Positions 11,721 through 23,099 of a DNA stretch of 37,306 nucleotides are shown piece by piece. The first letter of the stretch is position 1. Every line of letters starts with the position of its first letter. The translations under genes and the position numbers were made by a program. The notes under the pieces were generated by a model. That model saw nothing but the letters and a program-made list of their open reading frames with translations, made no database searches and was not told where the DNA came from. The DNA lies in the NCBI GenBank assembly GCA_964058805.1, contig CAXKVV010001484.1:1-37306 (forward strand). The letters run 5' to 3'. This stretch comes from Schoenoplectus triqueter. Its lineage: Eukaryota; Streptophyta; Magnoliopsida; Poales; Cyperaceae.

Positions 11721-14700
11721 ATAAATCATGGCTTCTTTTCCAGCTAATTCAAACCGATAACACACAAATTATGCACGATATTTTACTAAAATGTATTCTA
11801 CTGATTCCCATGCTGTTTTCAAAATGCACTTAAAATTCACTACTACTGATTTCGCAACCGATAAATATTAGATCCCTCCTTTCGTTCTCTTAAAGCTAGT
11901 GGATTTGTGAATCTTGAGTTGTGTCACAAAATCAATAACAAACCCAAAAAGCTTAGTCTCTCACAATTAATGCCACATTGTCACGGAATGGTCGTACGGC
12001 ACGATAACCAATTTCATACACCTTACAATATGGTGCCAGTGTTTTAATATGCAGCGACATCCAATCCTTTATATTTACATGATATCATATATATATTCAC
12101 ATATTGAATAATTTGAATAGTGTGCGATATTTTTTTAATTTTTATCACATTCAACATATAAAATTAATTACCTAATATATGTCAAAATCAAAATAATATT
12201 AATATCTTATATTTTTCTTAATTTATATTAAAATTCTTTAAAAATAAATAATTAGTTCAAATATTAAAAAAAAAGAATATATATCCGCATATGTAATTGA
12301 TATATTGAATCACATATACACTCACATGTCGCATATATATTATTTAATAATCAAATGTTAAAATCTGTATTTTAAAACTTATACAATATATACATAACCA
12401 AAAGTATCACCGCCTAAGAATCCTTCTCGTGCTAAACATTCCCAAAAACCATACAAGCCGACGCCACTAAGCAAATCACATAAAGAAAATAAAGAAAACA
12501 AAAGGGAACTAAAAATCCAAAAGCAGCTCACATGAAATAGAGTCCTTTTAAAGTTTAAAAGATTGTACTGATGTACTGATGTACAGACATATGTAGAGTA
12601 GTGGGACAAATTAGAACCATGAAAACGACACTAAGCCACTAAAGTCAAGAATAAGACGCGCAAATTATAGTCGAGTGATGAGGCAAACTGTCACTAGCGA
12701 CTTTTAAAGGGTTCTTCTTTGATGCATGATTTACACCTTGACGCGGTTTTAGCAACCCGGCCAGTGAGGCTCCAGCTAGCAGCTACAATGAATGGTTCGC
12801 TATCTAAGACTGGTTCTTAGTACAAGTACAAAAGCGTGCTCTTCTTAATTTTAATTTATTAATTAATGGATCACTATTACACATGTCATCTGCGCCGTGA
12901 GGCCCCCATCTCTTCATGTCGCTTAGTTTGGTTTGCTTTTTTTCTCCCTGCTGGACTGCTGGGTATTTTTTTCTCCATTAAAAATAACAAACGGAAGCGA
13001 TCATTTCGTTGATTTATTAGTGACCATTAGATACTAAGATAAATAGATATTTATGCTAAGTTGAACTATTTACCTATCAACATACTTGTTTTTTAATAAA
13101 TATTTTTATATGTTAAGTTAAAAGTATATAATCATTAGGAATAGATTACACGTCAAAAGTTCTACATAAATGTATAAATAATCTATTATTCACCGTGAAT
13201 ATCAATGCTAATAATTATATATTTTGCCTAAGTGAAGAAATCACTTGATAATGGTTATTTGACAATCCGAACAACGAGACTTAAAATAAATTTAAATAAG
13301 ATATTTAAAAATCTTAGAAACGGAAAATATTTCTAAACATATGTTTGAACTTATATTTTGTTTAAAATTGTATGTAATTTAAGCATCATTTGATATAACA
13401 TAAAAAATCATTAAATTAGAATTGTTATAATTTGCATAAAATTTTAATGGTCTTTGATAGCCTATCAGATGATACTTAAATTGTAGAAAATTTGAAGTAT
13501 ACCTATATTATTTTCTATTTTATAAAAATTGTATTCAAATTGATTTGAAATCTCATTATTAAAATTATCACAATAGCATTGTCAAGTGATCCTCCCCTAA
13601 AATAATTTTAAATATTATTCTCAAATTGATTGGTTAGACAATTATCTAAATTAATCCTAAAAATGGATGACGGATTGTTATTTTAATTTTTTTAAGCGAA
13701 ATAGTTAACGCTCATCACCACTTTATTATATAGATTTTTTTATTCTATTATTCCATTATTTTATCCTACTTTCAAATATAATCTAATTAGTTATATCAAA
13801 CATGATAAACGACTAGTTTATTAATTGAACCAATTGCATCCAGTAGGATCAATACTAAGCAGGAATGGGTAACGGCTTGTATGGAATTGCGATCATGCTT
13901 TTTCATATATGTAAGCTGGAAAAGTACTATTATTTATACATATGCCTTTATGCGTACATGTCATTAGGTACAAATTCCTACTCAAAAGAGTACTAAAATT
14001 GCCCCCATTGCCTCTACAATTCTACATTTATCACTCTCAAAAAGAAAGAAAAAGGTATCCTGCCATAATCAAGTACCAATGGACATCTCAATTTGGTTCG
14101 ACTGCAGAGATCAGATGTGATAGTCTGCGACCCCACCCCCAAATCCACGAAGCTGCCTTAAGCCCAACAGAATCCAATTATTTTATCCATTCAATCTTAA
14201 TATGAACAACAAGAGGAACTTATACTATTATTGTTTTAGTATCAAAGAAAATGTGCTAGAGCATGTGCCCTCTTGTATAAGGTAAAACCGTAAAAGTCAC
14301 TAATATTAATATACCTGCTAGTAGGATATCAGGTGAGTCAACTGAAACTTTATCTCAGTCAATTCTCTGTGGGCTGTGGGCTGTGGGCCTGTGGCTGGTA
14401 CTATCTCATTAATTAACTGTGTTTGCACACATAGACGTGCACAGTGTGCTCTCGGGGGTACGGAATCATTAAGAGCACCCATCAATTTATTTTACTACCA
14501 TGTATAATGTATAATTTTGACATTCAATGGTTTAAATATGTGTATAATAGTTGTGCAAATTTTGCATTTGTGCAAATTTTGATGCAAAATTTGCCATTCA
14601 TCGCAATACATCGATATTTGTAGAAGTCGATATATTTTGATAAAATAACAGATAATACCCAGATTTAATAAAATTTTGATATCCAAACAAACTATACAGG

Positions 14701-14935
14701 TATGTATGTAATGACATCTCCGAAAAATTTTCTATTTTAAAATTATTTGACTTGATTTGAAAATGTTTTGTCAAATTATTAATCCGTCAAAGTTCTATTT
14801 TTGTTTTCTTTTGTTTGCTATTATTCTTTGTCTAATTTTGTATAGAATGACTGTTATCAGATCTCCGCTTGTGGATCCAGAAGTTCAAAACGCAGTACAG
14901 GAACTTTCCTTTATTTTTTAGTTTCCTTTCAATTG
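11721..14935. other. Long gene-poor intergenic region
   Basis: About 3.2 kb without a gene I can support. Between 12380 and 12900 the composition is less A+T-biased, and a minus frame (12379-12609) and a 32-codon minus stretch near 12690-12790 are open but match nothing known to me. A plus frame at 13942-14205 likewise has no signature. Near 14555-14595 is a local inverted motif around GCAAATTTTGATGCAAAATTTGC-like sequence. A short GGGCTGTGGGCTGTGGGCCTGTGG run lies near 14370-14395. Confidence 0.35.
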
Positions 14936-14980
14936 TAGCAAAATAAAGTTTCAATAACATTCGAATGACACTCCTTATGA
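14936..14980. repeat. Relic copy of a CACTA terminus next to the intact one
   Basis: GTAGCAAAATAAAGTTTCAATAACA here is close to the start of the element beginning at 14986 (CACTACGCGAAAATAAAATTTCAATAACG), in the same orientation and about 50 bp upstream. It looks like an older or partly duplicated end of the same family. Confidence 0.5.
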
Positions 14981-14985
14981 AATGG

Positions 14986-16260
14986 CACTACGCGAAAATA
15001 AAATTTCAATAACGATTTTAAAATGACTTTACTAACGATTCTTGAACTGTTAGAAAATGAGGGATTACTAAAAGTATTAAATAATTGTTAGTAAATTACG
15101 CCGCTGGAAGAAGAAAACGCAAAGATTCAGTAACGATTCTTTGCTCAGAACCGTTAATGAATAAAAGGATTTAATAACGGTTCTTAAAAAAAACATTATT
15201 GAATATTTTATTTTTACTTTTTTAATTTCTTTTGGTAACGGTTATTATTAAATAACTGTTATTAAATCTTATTTTTTTTTAAAATAAAACTATTGTTAGT
15301 CCGGGCGCCGGTCTATGCTCATTGAAAACTGCTGAACTTTATTTTTTTATACTGTCACATGCCAGATCAAGCAGTAGATAAGACAATATAACTCTCTACT
15401 TTATTGTCAATAGCTTGTACATGTGAACTTGAATAGATGGATAAGACATAACAGAAAGCCAGAAACTAACCATCACAGATTCATATCTAATAATCACAAA
15501 AATACCTAAATTAACCACCCACATAATTTATGAATTAATCATACAAACACCTAAATTAAACACATAAGCACAAGGTCATCGAAGAGACATGGCCACAGGC
15601 CTTCTTAGATTGCAGTGCAGCAATAATATCCAAGCACTTAAGTTAATGTGAGGAATGTTGGTCTATAAAATGTAGACAAAAAGGAAGAACAAGTGAGTTG
15701 AAATGGAAATGAATATGAATAGATGTATAGGAAATTAGGAATGGTTGTTGATTTATTGTTTGGAGATCTCTTTGTTGAGTAAGGAGCTTCATCTCCACAA
15801 GCTTGTACTGCTGTGGAGAAGAGAGAGATGCACGGACGTCGAGACCGGACTAGCTGAGGTAGGTCTCCACTTTCTCCATGAAAGCCGCTGTGGGGATGCC
15901 TCTCATCTCCTCACCGGATGCACTGCTCTCTACTCTCGGATTTGTCTGGAGTAGAAGAAAGTAAAAGTTAGGAACAATTTAAAGTTTCAAAATGAAAGAG
16001 CGCGTATGAATTTGAAAATTCAGATTTATTATAGAAAAACCGTTATTAAATTTTGAGATTCAATAACGATTTTTATATAACAACCGTTATAAAGTTTTTT
16101 TCTAATTTTTTGATGCTTCTGATATTTTTTTAACAGTTATTTCTTGACAACCGTTATCAAATATTTCAGCGATATTTCTAAAATGCCATTAAACATTTTT
16201 ACTAATGATTTTCATTATAAACCGTTAATAAATGAACTAAAAGTGCTTTCTGTTGTAGTG
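14986..16260. mobile_element. Non-autonomous CACTA transposon carrying a prefoldin 3 fragment
   Basis: The element starts CACTACGCG and ends GTTGTAGTG, with TGG on both sides (14983-14985 and 16261-16263): the CACTA/GTAGTG termini and 3-bp duplication of CACTA (En/Spm) elements. Inside both ends, AACCGTTAT/AATAACGGTT motifs recur in both orientations as subterminal repeats (for example near 15140-15260 and 16030-16230), the usual transposase binding zone. No transposase is encoded, so it depends on another element. The middle holds foreign sequence derived from a prefoldin subunit 3 gene, annotated separately. Length 1275 bp. Confidence 0.88.
15592..15945 (-). pseudogene. PFD3: Captured fragment of a prefoldin subunit 3 gene
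   Basis: Three minus-strand blocks match plant prefoldin subunit 3 in order. Block a (15945-15835) reads SASGEEMRGIPTAAFMEKVE, then TYLS-stop-SGLDV. Block b (15810-15760) reads QYKLVEMKLLTQQRDLQ, preceded by a splice-acceptor-like CTCCACAG. Block c (15639-15592) reads KCLDIIAALQSKKACG. Prefoldin is the cytosolic hexamer that passes actin and tubulin to chaperonin; subunit 3 is an alpha-type coiled-coil subunit of about 190 residues. Only about the first 80 residues are represented. TAG replaces the usual glutamine before SGLDV, and residues between SGLDV and QYKL are lost, with the remains of block a fused to what looks like intron sequence. Being inside a CACTA element, it is a captured, broken copy and not the host gene. 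Family identity is from remembered motif similarity. Confidence 0.82.
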
Positions 16261-16263
16261 TGG

Positions 16264-17022
16264 TTAGTGTTTGGACTATCAATTTTATAATTCTAATTTG
16301 TAACATGTGTATAAAATAGTAATGTCTTGATATCTTGTTACTCGGAACTACAGCTAGCAATGATCGATCCGAGTAGGTATTGAAAATATATTAGATAATA
16401 GATCGACATCGTGCTTTCATTTGCGTCATGGGAAAGAGTGGTTCCTAAAGTAACCTTTAGCTAGGAATTTCGTTATGTTATATTATTGCATTCATACTTA
16501 TAAAAATTTAGAAAAATAATTAGTAAATATATATTTTTGTATATTTAATTAGTTAAGTAACGTTATTACAATTGCAAAAGCTTGTATGTGTTGTGGATAT
16601 TTTATTTCATTTCTGTGAATATACATATAAAGCGCGGCGTACTATATAATTAAATATAAGAGATTTGTACTCAAATCAAGTACAAAATTGGAAAAAAAAG
16701 TACTAGCTCAGTGTGAAACGTGAACAAGGTTTCAAATTTTGAAAGGGAGAATTATCACACCATACAGCCAGAGGGTAACGCAGAAAGTCAGGATTTCTTA
16801 TAAATTATATATTCTTAAACCATGTGCCAGCCTTGACATGCATATTTATGACAAATCCCTGTTCTCAGACTCCTCATTTCATTATATTATTAATTTTATC
16901 TTTCTCAGAACCTCTTGCTTTAGACAATCTTTTATTGCAATATTTATAGGTCATGTCATGATCCATTCTCCTGTGTATCATTTTACTAGGTTGCATCATT
17001 CTGTCAAATTTCTACCTCCCTC
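16264..17022. other. Upstream flank of the ERF gene
   Basis: A+T-rich sequence between the CACTA element and the ERF TATA box, holding its presumed promoter. The open frame 16739-17065 has no family signature and runs into the promoter. I did not find DRE or GCC-box elements that I would defend. Confidence 0.35.
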
Positions 17023-17030
17023 TATAAATA
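17023..17030 (+). promoter_or_regulatory. TATA box of the ERF gene
   Basis: TATAAATA stands 121 bp before the ATG at 17151. With the usual 25-35 bp spacing, transcription would start near 17055, giving a leader of about 95 nt that contains CAAGCAACAA-type repeats. The position fits a short-leader plant gene. Confidence 0.65.
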
Positions 17031-17150
17031 CACCAATTCAATCCTCCTCCCCTGGACACACTTAATCAAGCGCCACATCAAGCAACAATTACCGTCCTCT
17101 TACAAGCAACAAATTAATCCAGAGCACAAGGCATACGCTAGCAAAAAACA

Positions 17151-17789
17151 ATGGTGATGAAGAGTGAACAAGACACAGTGGGTTTGCTGACAACCCACAC
17201 CACACGCAGGATTGCCAGTAATAATGGCAAGAAATCATCGCAATACAAGGGAGTAAGGATGAGGAGTTGGGGCTCTTGGGTCTCAGAAATCAGAGCACCA
17301 AATCAGAAGACGAGAATATGGCTTGGTTCTTATTCTACGCCCGAGGCTGCTGCAAGAGCATATGACGCGGCTTTGCTATGCCTTAAAGGTTCTTCCGCTA
17401 ACTTGAATTTTCCTGCCGCCATTCCTTTCCACTTGTTGCCTCAAAACACTGTCATGTCGCCAAAATCAATCCAACGGGTGGCAGCGGCTGCAGCCAATGC
17501 TACAACTGGTCTTGCAGAACAAAATGTTATCAAACCGTCACCGTCTCCATCATTAAGTAATATTTCTGAGCAGTCTGCGGATTCGTTCAATGTTGGTAGT
17601 TATAATGATGTTGAATTGGAGGAACTGATAAAGGAGCAGGATTTCAATGGGTCTTTGATGGATGTCGAGGCATTCTTTCAGTCGCCGAAATGCATGGATT
17701 ATATGCTGAACCAATGTGGGTTTTTTGCGCCTGATCCCATGGAGGATTTTGATGAGGAGGGAGAGATCAGGCTTTGGAGCTTTTGTTGA
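17151..17789 (+). CDS. ERF017-like: AP2/ERF transcription factor, DREB A-5 / group II, ERF016/ERF017-like
   Basis: A single-exon gene of 212 residues. The AP2/ERF DNA-binding domain spans about residues 32-89: [17 protein letters not shown], then RIWLGSY and [15 protein letters not shown], with the WLG element and the valine of WVSEIR that marks DREB-type binding. Two features outside the domain identify the subgroup: [14 protein letters not shown] at about 103-116, and the C-terminal EIRLWSFC, equivalent to the SPKSIQ.VA and LWSF motifs of Arabidopsis ERF016/ERF017. The C-terminal half is acidic ([21 protein letters not shown]), as in activation regions. The first ATG is used (MVMK; a second ATG is two codons on). 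It is expected to act in the nucleus on stress-responsive promoters. TATA box and poly(A) signal are both present, and no lesion is visible. Target genes cannot be deduced from this window. Confidence 0.95.
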   Translation: MVMKSEQDTVGLLTTHTTRRIASNNGKKSSQYKGVRMRSWGSWVSEIRAPNQKTRIWLGSYSTPEAAARAYDAALLCLKGSSANLNFPAAIPFHLLPQNTVMSPKSIQRVAAAAANATTGLAEQNVIKPSPSPSLSNISEQSADSFNVGSYNDVELEELIKEQDFNGSLMDVEAFFQSPKCMDYMLNQCGFFAPDPMEDFDEEGEIRLWSFC

Positions 17790-17960
17790 TTCAGTCGGAG
17801 CTAGTTGATTATGGTGGATATATTATTACGTTTATATTATATTATTATTTTTCCTCGCTATCTTACTTCCTTCTCTATCAATTCAGTGAGGTGAAGGTAG
17901 AGAAGGAAGGAGACTGGGGGTCTAATTACTGACGGCAAGTTATTGCATTGCTTGTAGTAA

Positions 17961-17966
17961 AATAAA
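17961..17966 (+). terminator. Poly(A) signal of the ERF gene
   Basis: AATAAA lies 171 bp after the ERF stop codon, followed by a T-rich stretch (CAATTTTTATTTTTTT). It is a plausible near-upstream polyadenylation element. Confidence 0.55.
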
Positions 17967-19802
17967 GTGATCTTCAATTTTTATTTTTTTACTGGATAAG
18001 TTTCGGTAGATGATTGTGGAGCTGCATGTTTTAAAGCAGTTCCATGGGGTTTCCTTCAGTTAAATATATATATTATATGTAAGATATTATTTGGGTATAA
18101 AATCATTATGGAATTGTGTATTTTAATTATATAGAATGATGCAAACAATTATTCTATTTCTGCCAAAATTTAGAAAATCCTTAATCTTAATTTTTTTTTC
18201 TTTTTAATTTTTAGGCTGTGAATCAACTTCAGATTAAGTACTGGCCTCTGCAAATTCTTATAAGGCGCAAGTTAAATATTCAAATTCTAATTGGACCAAA
18301 ATCTCTGATTGAACGACAGCAAAAAAATGACAATAAATGTACTGTTTCAGAGTACAGATACAGATCAGTTACGTACAAACTACAAATACATAATAAGCCA
18401 AATGTAATTAATTTTACAGATGATAGAATTTGAACTCAGTTATCGCTAGGTGCGACATCATGATACATTATTGTTTTCGTTTTTGCTGAAAAATACGACC
18501 ATAATTTAAAATTGCTAATTGGCCCATCAGGTGCCACAGTATAGGATAAGAAAGAGACCATAACTTGGTTTATATGTATCTAATTAATGTTATGGATGGA
18601 TTCTGGTGACCCAGCAATTAAATCTAGCTGTACGGATCCTGTGGCTTGAGTACTTATGAGTTATGAGAGTGGGTTCAAGCATGCAGTGGTTCACCTAAGA
18701 TGGGAAACATGGGATGCATCAAATCACTGGAGTGCAGCTGTTTTCCTAGGCTCAGGAATCACGGATTGAATTAATTGATACATGGAAATTTATTAAGCAG
18801 ATCAATTAATATCGTTAATTTGTTTGTGCTCCCATCTCTTTTATTCGACCTTAATTGATTAGAAATTACAATCAATATTTTAAGAAAATTATAACTTAAC
18901 ACAATCATAAAGATAATAATATTATTTGATAAATAGCTCAATCCGATGATTGTTGTAACTCTAAAGTTTTAATGAAAAATCTAAATCATTACAGGATACA
19001 CTTACGTGCTTAATAAAGAGGAGATAATGTGAAATGCAAAAAGAAAGAAAAAAAATGTAACTCACAATTCCCGTAGTATTTCTAGGAAATGCAAATTTAC
19101 AAATACATAAATTAAAGACCATTTGAAAATAAATCAACATATTACTTTTAGTTCGTGATGCATTAAGGATAGAATCATTAATATCGGGCATATAGATTAA
19201 AAAAAATCAAAATTTATTTAATTTTAAGTATTGTTTGTAACAAGGCCCAATAGCGTGTTCCTGGTTCTCCTCTTGGCCCAGTATCATCGGTGCCATGGTC
19301 CCTTGGATACCTCCTGTGAGACCATAAGTAGAGATGACTAATCGCTTTGTCGGACAAGAACTTGACAAGCAACCTCACAATTGAAGTTTATAAATAGAGG
19401 TTCTAGGAAGTTGGATCAGCTCCCATACTTTTTTTATATCAGTAAATTATTATTGTTTTTATTTATGATGAGTGTGTTTCATTAAATAGTAATATAGTTT
19501 TTTAAATCTAAATCTGAACTATTTAAATTTCATCACACTGTTTGAAAACTATGAAAATTTTATGTCATAGTTCTTTTTATGACAACGAATCTGAAGTTTT
19601 AGGTCTAAAAAGAGAGATCGCAATCAGAAATACTTCAGAAAGGATATTTGATACACTATATACTTGTACCGGGAACACGCTTCAGTTTGTGATGTACTAG
19701 GATATAAAATCATTAATATTGAACCATCAAAATTATAAATCGATAAAATATAGATAAATGAAGTCATTTTTTATCATGGTGATACGTCTTGGTCTAAAAA
19801 GA
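17967..19802. other. Gene-poor intergenic sequence
   Basis: No gene is recognised in 1.8 kb. A segment near 19240-19440 is less A+T-biased and includes TTATAAATAGAGG, which resembles a TATA box, but no coding exon follows. It could be an eroded promoter or a solo-LTR piece; neither can be shown. Confidence 0.35.
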
Positions 19803-19810
19803 CCTACGTT

Positions 19811-20025
19811 CAGAGGCGGAGTCGGACATTGAGTTTTTTTTTTTTTTGGGGGGGGGGGGCAAAAATCAAAATTATTTTAGGGGTGAAAATTAAAAAAATA
19901 TATTTGGTATAAACATATATTTTTATTTTGTTTCTGAAAATATATATAATCACAAAGGTGTTTTTGAAAAATTTTCCGGTCAGAGGGACGGCGGGTTCCC
20001 TCCTGCCATAAGGTGGCTTTGCCCG
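19811..20025. mobile_element. Old hAT-like MITE of the CAGAGGCGGAG type
   Basis: The left end CAGAGGCGGAG is typical of a widespread plant MITE group and is related to the element at 7746. Flanking 8-mers CCTACGTT (19803-19810) and CCTAGGTT (20026-20033) match at 7 of 8 positions. The interior has a T run followed by a run of about 13 G near 19847-19859. The right TIR is eroded (reverse complement CGGGCAAAGCC). Length 215 bp. Confidence 0.65.
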
Positions 20026-20099
20026 CCTAGGTTGTATGTGAAGACGAGAATAAAGTATAAGTTTGTGTTGTTGTTCTCTCAATTACTTTATCATGTCTT

Positions 20100-22955
20100 G
20101 CTGATAGTGAAAATGTGATCCGCCATGGCACAAATTATTTTAAGTGATACAATTTATGAATTTATATTATAATATTTTCATACTCGAACCGTCATGGCAC
20201 AAATTACACACAGAGATGAATATAAATGCTATAAAAATTATACTTCTTCTTTTTGTTTATTTAATTTTTTTATCATTTGTAGCACATTTCAGCACATAAA
20301 ATCACCAAAATAAATAAATTTATTTTAAATCTTGTCCCATATTTATTTATATTATAATAATTATATTTTCAAATATTTATTATGCGAATAACGTTGAAAC
20401 ATTGACACAAATGTATTAAAATTGTATTTCAATTTATTCGATTTATAGTCTTATATTAACACATAAAATCAATAAAAAATACAAAGATATTTTCAATGAT
20501 ATCTTCTATGGATTTATTTTATGATCACTACATGCTCGAGCTGTTGTGACACGTATTATGTATAAAGATGAATATAAATGCATTAAAAATAACACTTCTT
20601 TGATTATTTTATTCATATTTTCTATCATTTATAGTGTCATTTTAATATAGAAAATCACTAAAATACATAAAGTTATTTTGAATGATTTCTCTATTTATTT
20701 AAATTATAATCATTGTGATCTTGAACTTTTATGACATGAATAACTTTCAGAGATTAATACAAAATACATTAAAATTATATAAAAATAACATTTAAAATAA
20801 CTTTTCTATATTTTTGTGATCATATGTGTTAAAATCAGGATAAAATGGTACAAAACTTGAACAAACTAATAGAAGTAATATTTTAATCGTTTTTGTTGAT
20901 CTTTTTTTTCGTAATTTATTTCATAAAGGCTCGATAACATAATGATTATAATACAAATAAAAAGTAATAGAGAACATCATTCAAAATAATTTTATGTATT
21001 TTGATAATTTTATTTATTTTAATAAGGTAAGAAATAATATAAAACTTGAATAGACTAATGAGAAAAGTACTATTTTTAATGTATCTATATTAATCTTTGT
21101 GTATAACTCATGTTATTAAGGCTAAGCTCGTATTGATTATAATATAAACCAATAAAAATAACATTAAAAAACACTACTTTAATACATTTGCTTTTATCGT
21201 TATATGTAAATTGTGCCACAAAGTCTTGAACTCATAGTGATTGTAATAAAAATTAATAAAGAAAACATTTAAAATAAATTTCTATATTTTAGTAATTTTT
21301 ATTAAAATTAGGCTACAAATAAAACAAAAATCAAATAAATGAATTTTTTTATTGTATTTGTGTAATTTTTTGTGTAATTTTGTGTCATAAAGGCTACAAA
21401 GATAGCAATTATAATATAAATCAATATAAGATATCATATAAAATAATTTTGTGTCTTTTAATAATTTTGTTTGTCAAAATAAGATAAATAAAATAAAATA
21501 AAAATATACTAATATAAGTATTATTTTAATATATTTATATTCATCTTTGTGCGCAGCTCATGTCATAAAATTTTGAGGACATAGTCGGTCGGTTCAGTTC
21601 AAACCGAAATAAATATATGTATCAGAAGTTTTTATTCAGTTTGTTAAATTATGAACTGAGCCAAAATTACAAAAATATTAATCTAATAAACATAAAATCA
21701 AATAAATCAAAATTTTATTCTATTTATTCAGTAAAATCAAAATTATATTAGTTAAAAAGGAATAAAAATATTAATTATTATAAAATTGATAGAAGAAATA
21801 AATAGTTTAAAAATAAAAATAAATAACTTAATAAAACATATAGAATATAAATATTTTTAAATTATCTTTTATGTGATCCTTATTTACACCAAGTAAAATG
21901 AATTTGTTTAGTAAATTTTGGACTATTCCATTTAGTCGGCTTATCCAATTTAGAAAAATATAAACTAAACCAAAGAAAAAATATCAAATTAGCTAAAATT
22001 TTCAACCGAACTGAAAAACCAAATTAAATAGTTTAAAATTTAACATTTTAGTTCAGAATCAATGAAACCGATATGTTTCCACACCCTAGTAGTGATTATA
22101 ATAAAAACAAGTAGAATACTATATGCTAAGATAATTTTGTATATTTTAGTGATTTTATTCGTTAAAATATGATAATAAATTAAATAAAATTTAAATAGAC
22201 TAACAAAAAAAATACTGTAATCCATATCATAAAGGCTTGAGCACACAACGATTTAAATATAAAGCATTAAAATATTATAATAAAAATAGAAGTTATGTTT
22301 TTGTGATGATTTTATTTATTGAAATGTGATAAAAATGATACAAAACTTTAATAGACTAATAGAAGAAGTATTATTTTAATATATTTATATTCATTTTTAT
22401 GTGTAATTTGTGTTATAAATTTTTAAACTCGCAGTGATTATAGTACAAATCAATAGACGACGATATTTAAAATAATTTTATGTATTTTAATAATTTTATT
22501 TATTAAAGTGAGATAACAAATGAAACACAATTCAAATAGACTAATATATAAGAAGTACTGTGTTTATTGTATTTGTGTTAATTTGTGTGCAACTCATTTC
22601 ATGAGGCTTGAATTCACAATGATTATAATTAAAATCAATAGAAGATAATATTCAAAATAAATTTATATATTTGATGATTTTATATGTTAAAATGAGGTTA
22701 TAAATGATATAAAATTTAAATAAACTAACAATATACTAGCACATTTGTGTTAATTTTTCTGCGTAATTCGTGCCGTAAAGGCTTAAAAAATATAATAATT
22801 ATAATATAAATTAATATTAGATATCATTCAAAATAATTTTACGTATTTTGATGATTTTATTTATTAAACGAGACAATAAATAAAATAAAATTCGAATAAA
22901 CTAATAGAAATAAAATATTATTTTAATATATTTTTATTCATATTTATGAGTAATT
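20100..22955. repeat. Satellite-like tandem array, ~180-bp period, with an orientation switch
   Basis: From about 20810 to 22955 a unit recurs: TTTTATGTATTTTGATAATT, AAAACTTGAATAGACTAATAG, TATTTATATTCATCTTTGTG, GTCATAAAGGCTTGA, then GATTATAATA. The CATAAAGGCT-like landmark occurs near 20925, 21112, 21215, 21386, 21559, 22224, 22411, 22589 and 22773, mostly 171-187 bp apart. From about 20100 to 20800 the same unit runs in the opposite orientation (GACACAAATTACACACAGAGATGAATATAAATG-like blocks near 20115, 20190, 20540, 20725). The orientation flips near 20800-20830. The last unit ends a few bases before the leader of the gene at 23100. Copies are diverged and non-coding. Confidence 0.7.
21584..22089. 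mobile_element. hAT-like MITE inserted in the satellite-like array
   Basis: This block interrupts the array, and the repeat resumes directly after it (AGTGATTATAATA). Its ends are rich in CGGTTCAGTTC and, inverted, GAAACCGA and ACCGAACTGAAAAACC, with CACACCCTA at the right end, as in plant hAT MITEs built from GGTTCGGTT repeats. The left TIR is eroded and I could not fix a target duplication, so the edges are approximate. Confidence 0.45.
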
Positions 22956-23099
22956 CATGTACAAAGTGCCACTGCTTGCTCTCCCTTCCTTCACGCCGCT
23001 GCCATCCTCTTTCTTAATAAATCGCAATCTAAAACCCCTCCCTTCGTCTGTCGACTGTCGTCTCCACCGCTGTCGCCATTTCCGAGACGTAGAAGAGAG

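Noticed and set aside
12379..12609. Minus-strand 76-codon frame with hydrophobic N-terminal half, considered as a secreted peptide
   Set aside because: The hydrophobic part is not placed as a signal peptide and no known peptide motif follows.
12690..12790. Minus-strand 32-codon stretch with CKSC resembling a zinc finger start
   Set aside because: It is too short and lacks the rest of any zinc-finger pattern and a flanking exon.
15745..15954. 69-codon plus-strand frame inside the first CACTA element
   Set aside because: It is the antisense of the prefoldin fragment, which reads convincingly on the minus strand.
19380..19430. TATAAATAGAGG-like promoter
   Set aside because: No exon or transposon terminus follows that would give it a gene.
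21060..21125. Possible relation between the 9.5-11.7 kb and 20.1-23 kb arrays
   Set aside because: Both are A+T-rich and near-nucleosomal in period, but the ordered landmark phrases differ, so I treat them as separate families.
20100..22955. Regular repeats considered as a CRISPR array
   Set aside because: Units are ~180 bp, diverged and in a plant genome. There are no short conserved repeats with unique spacers.
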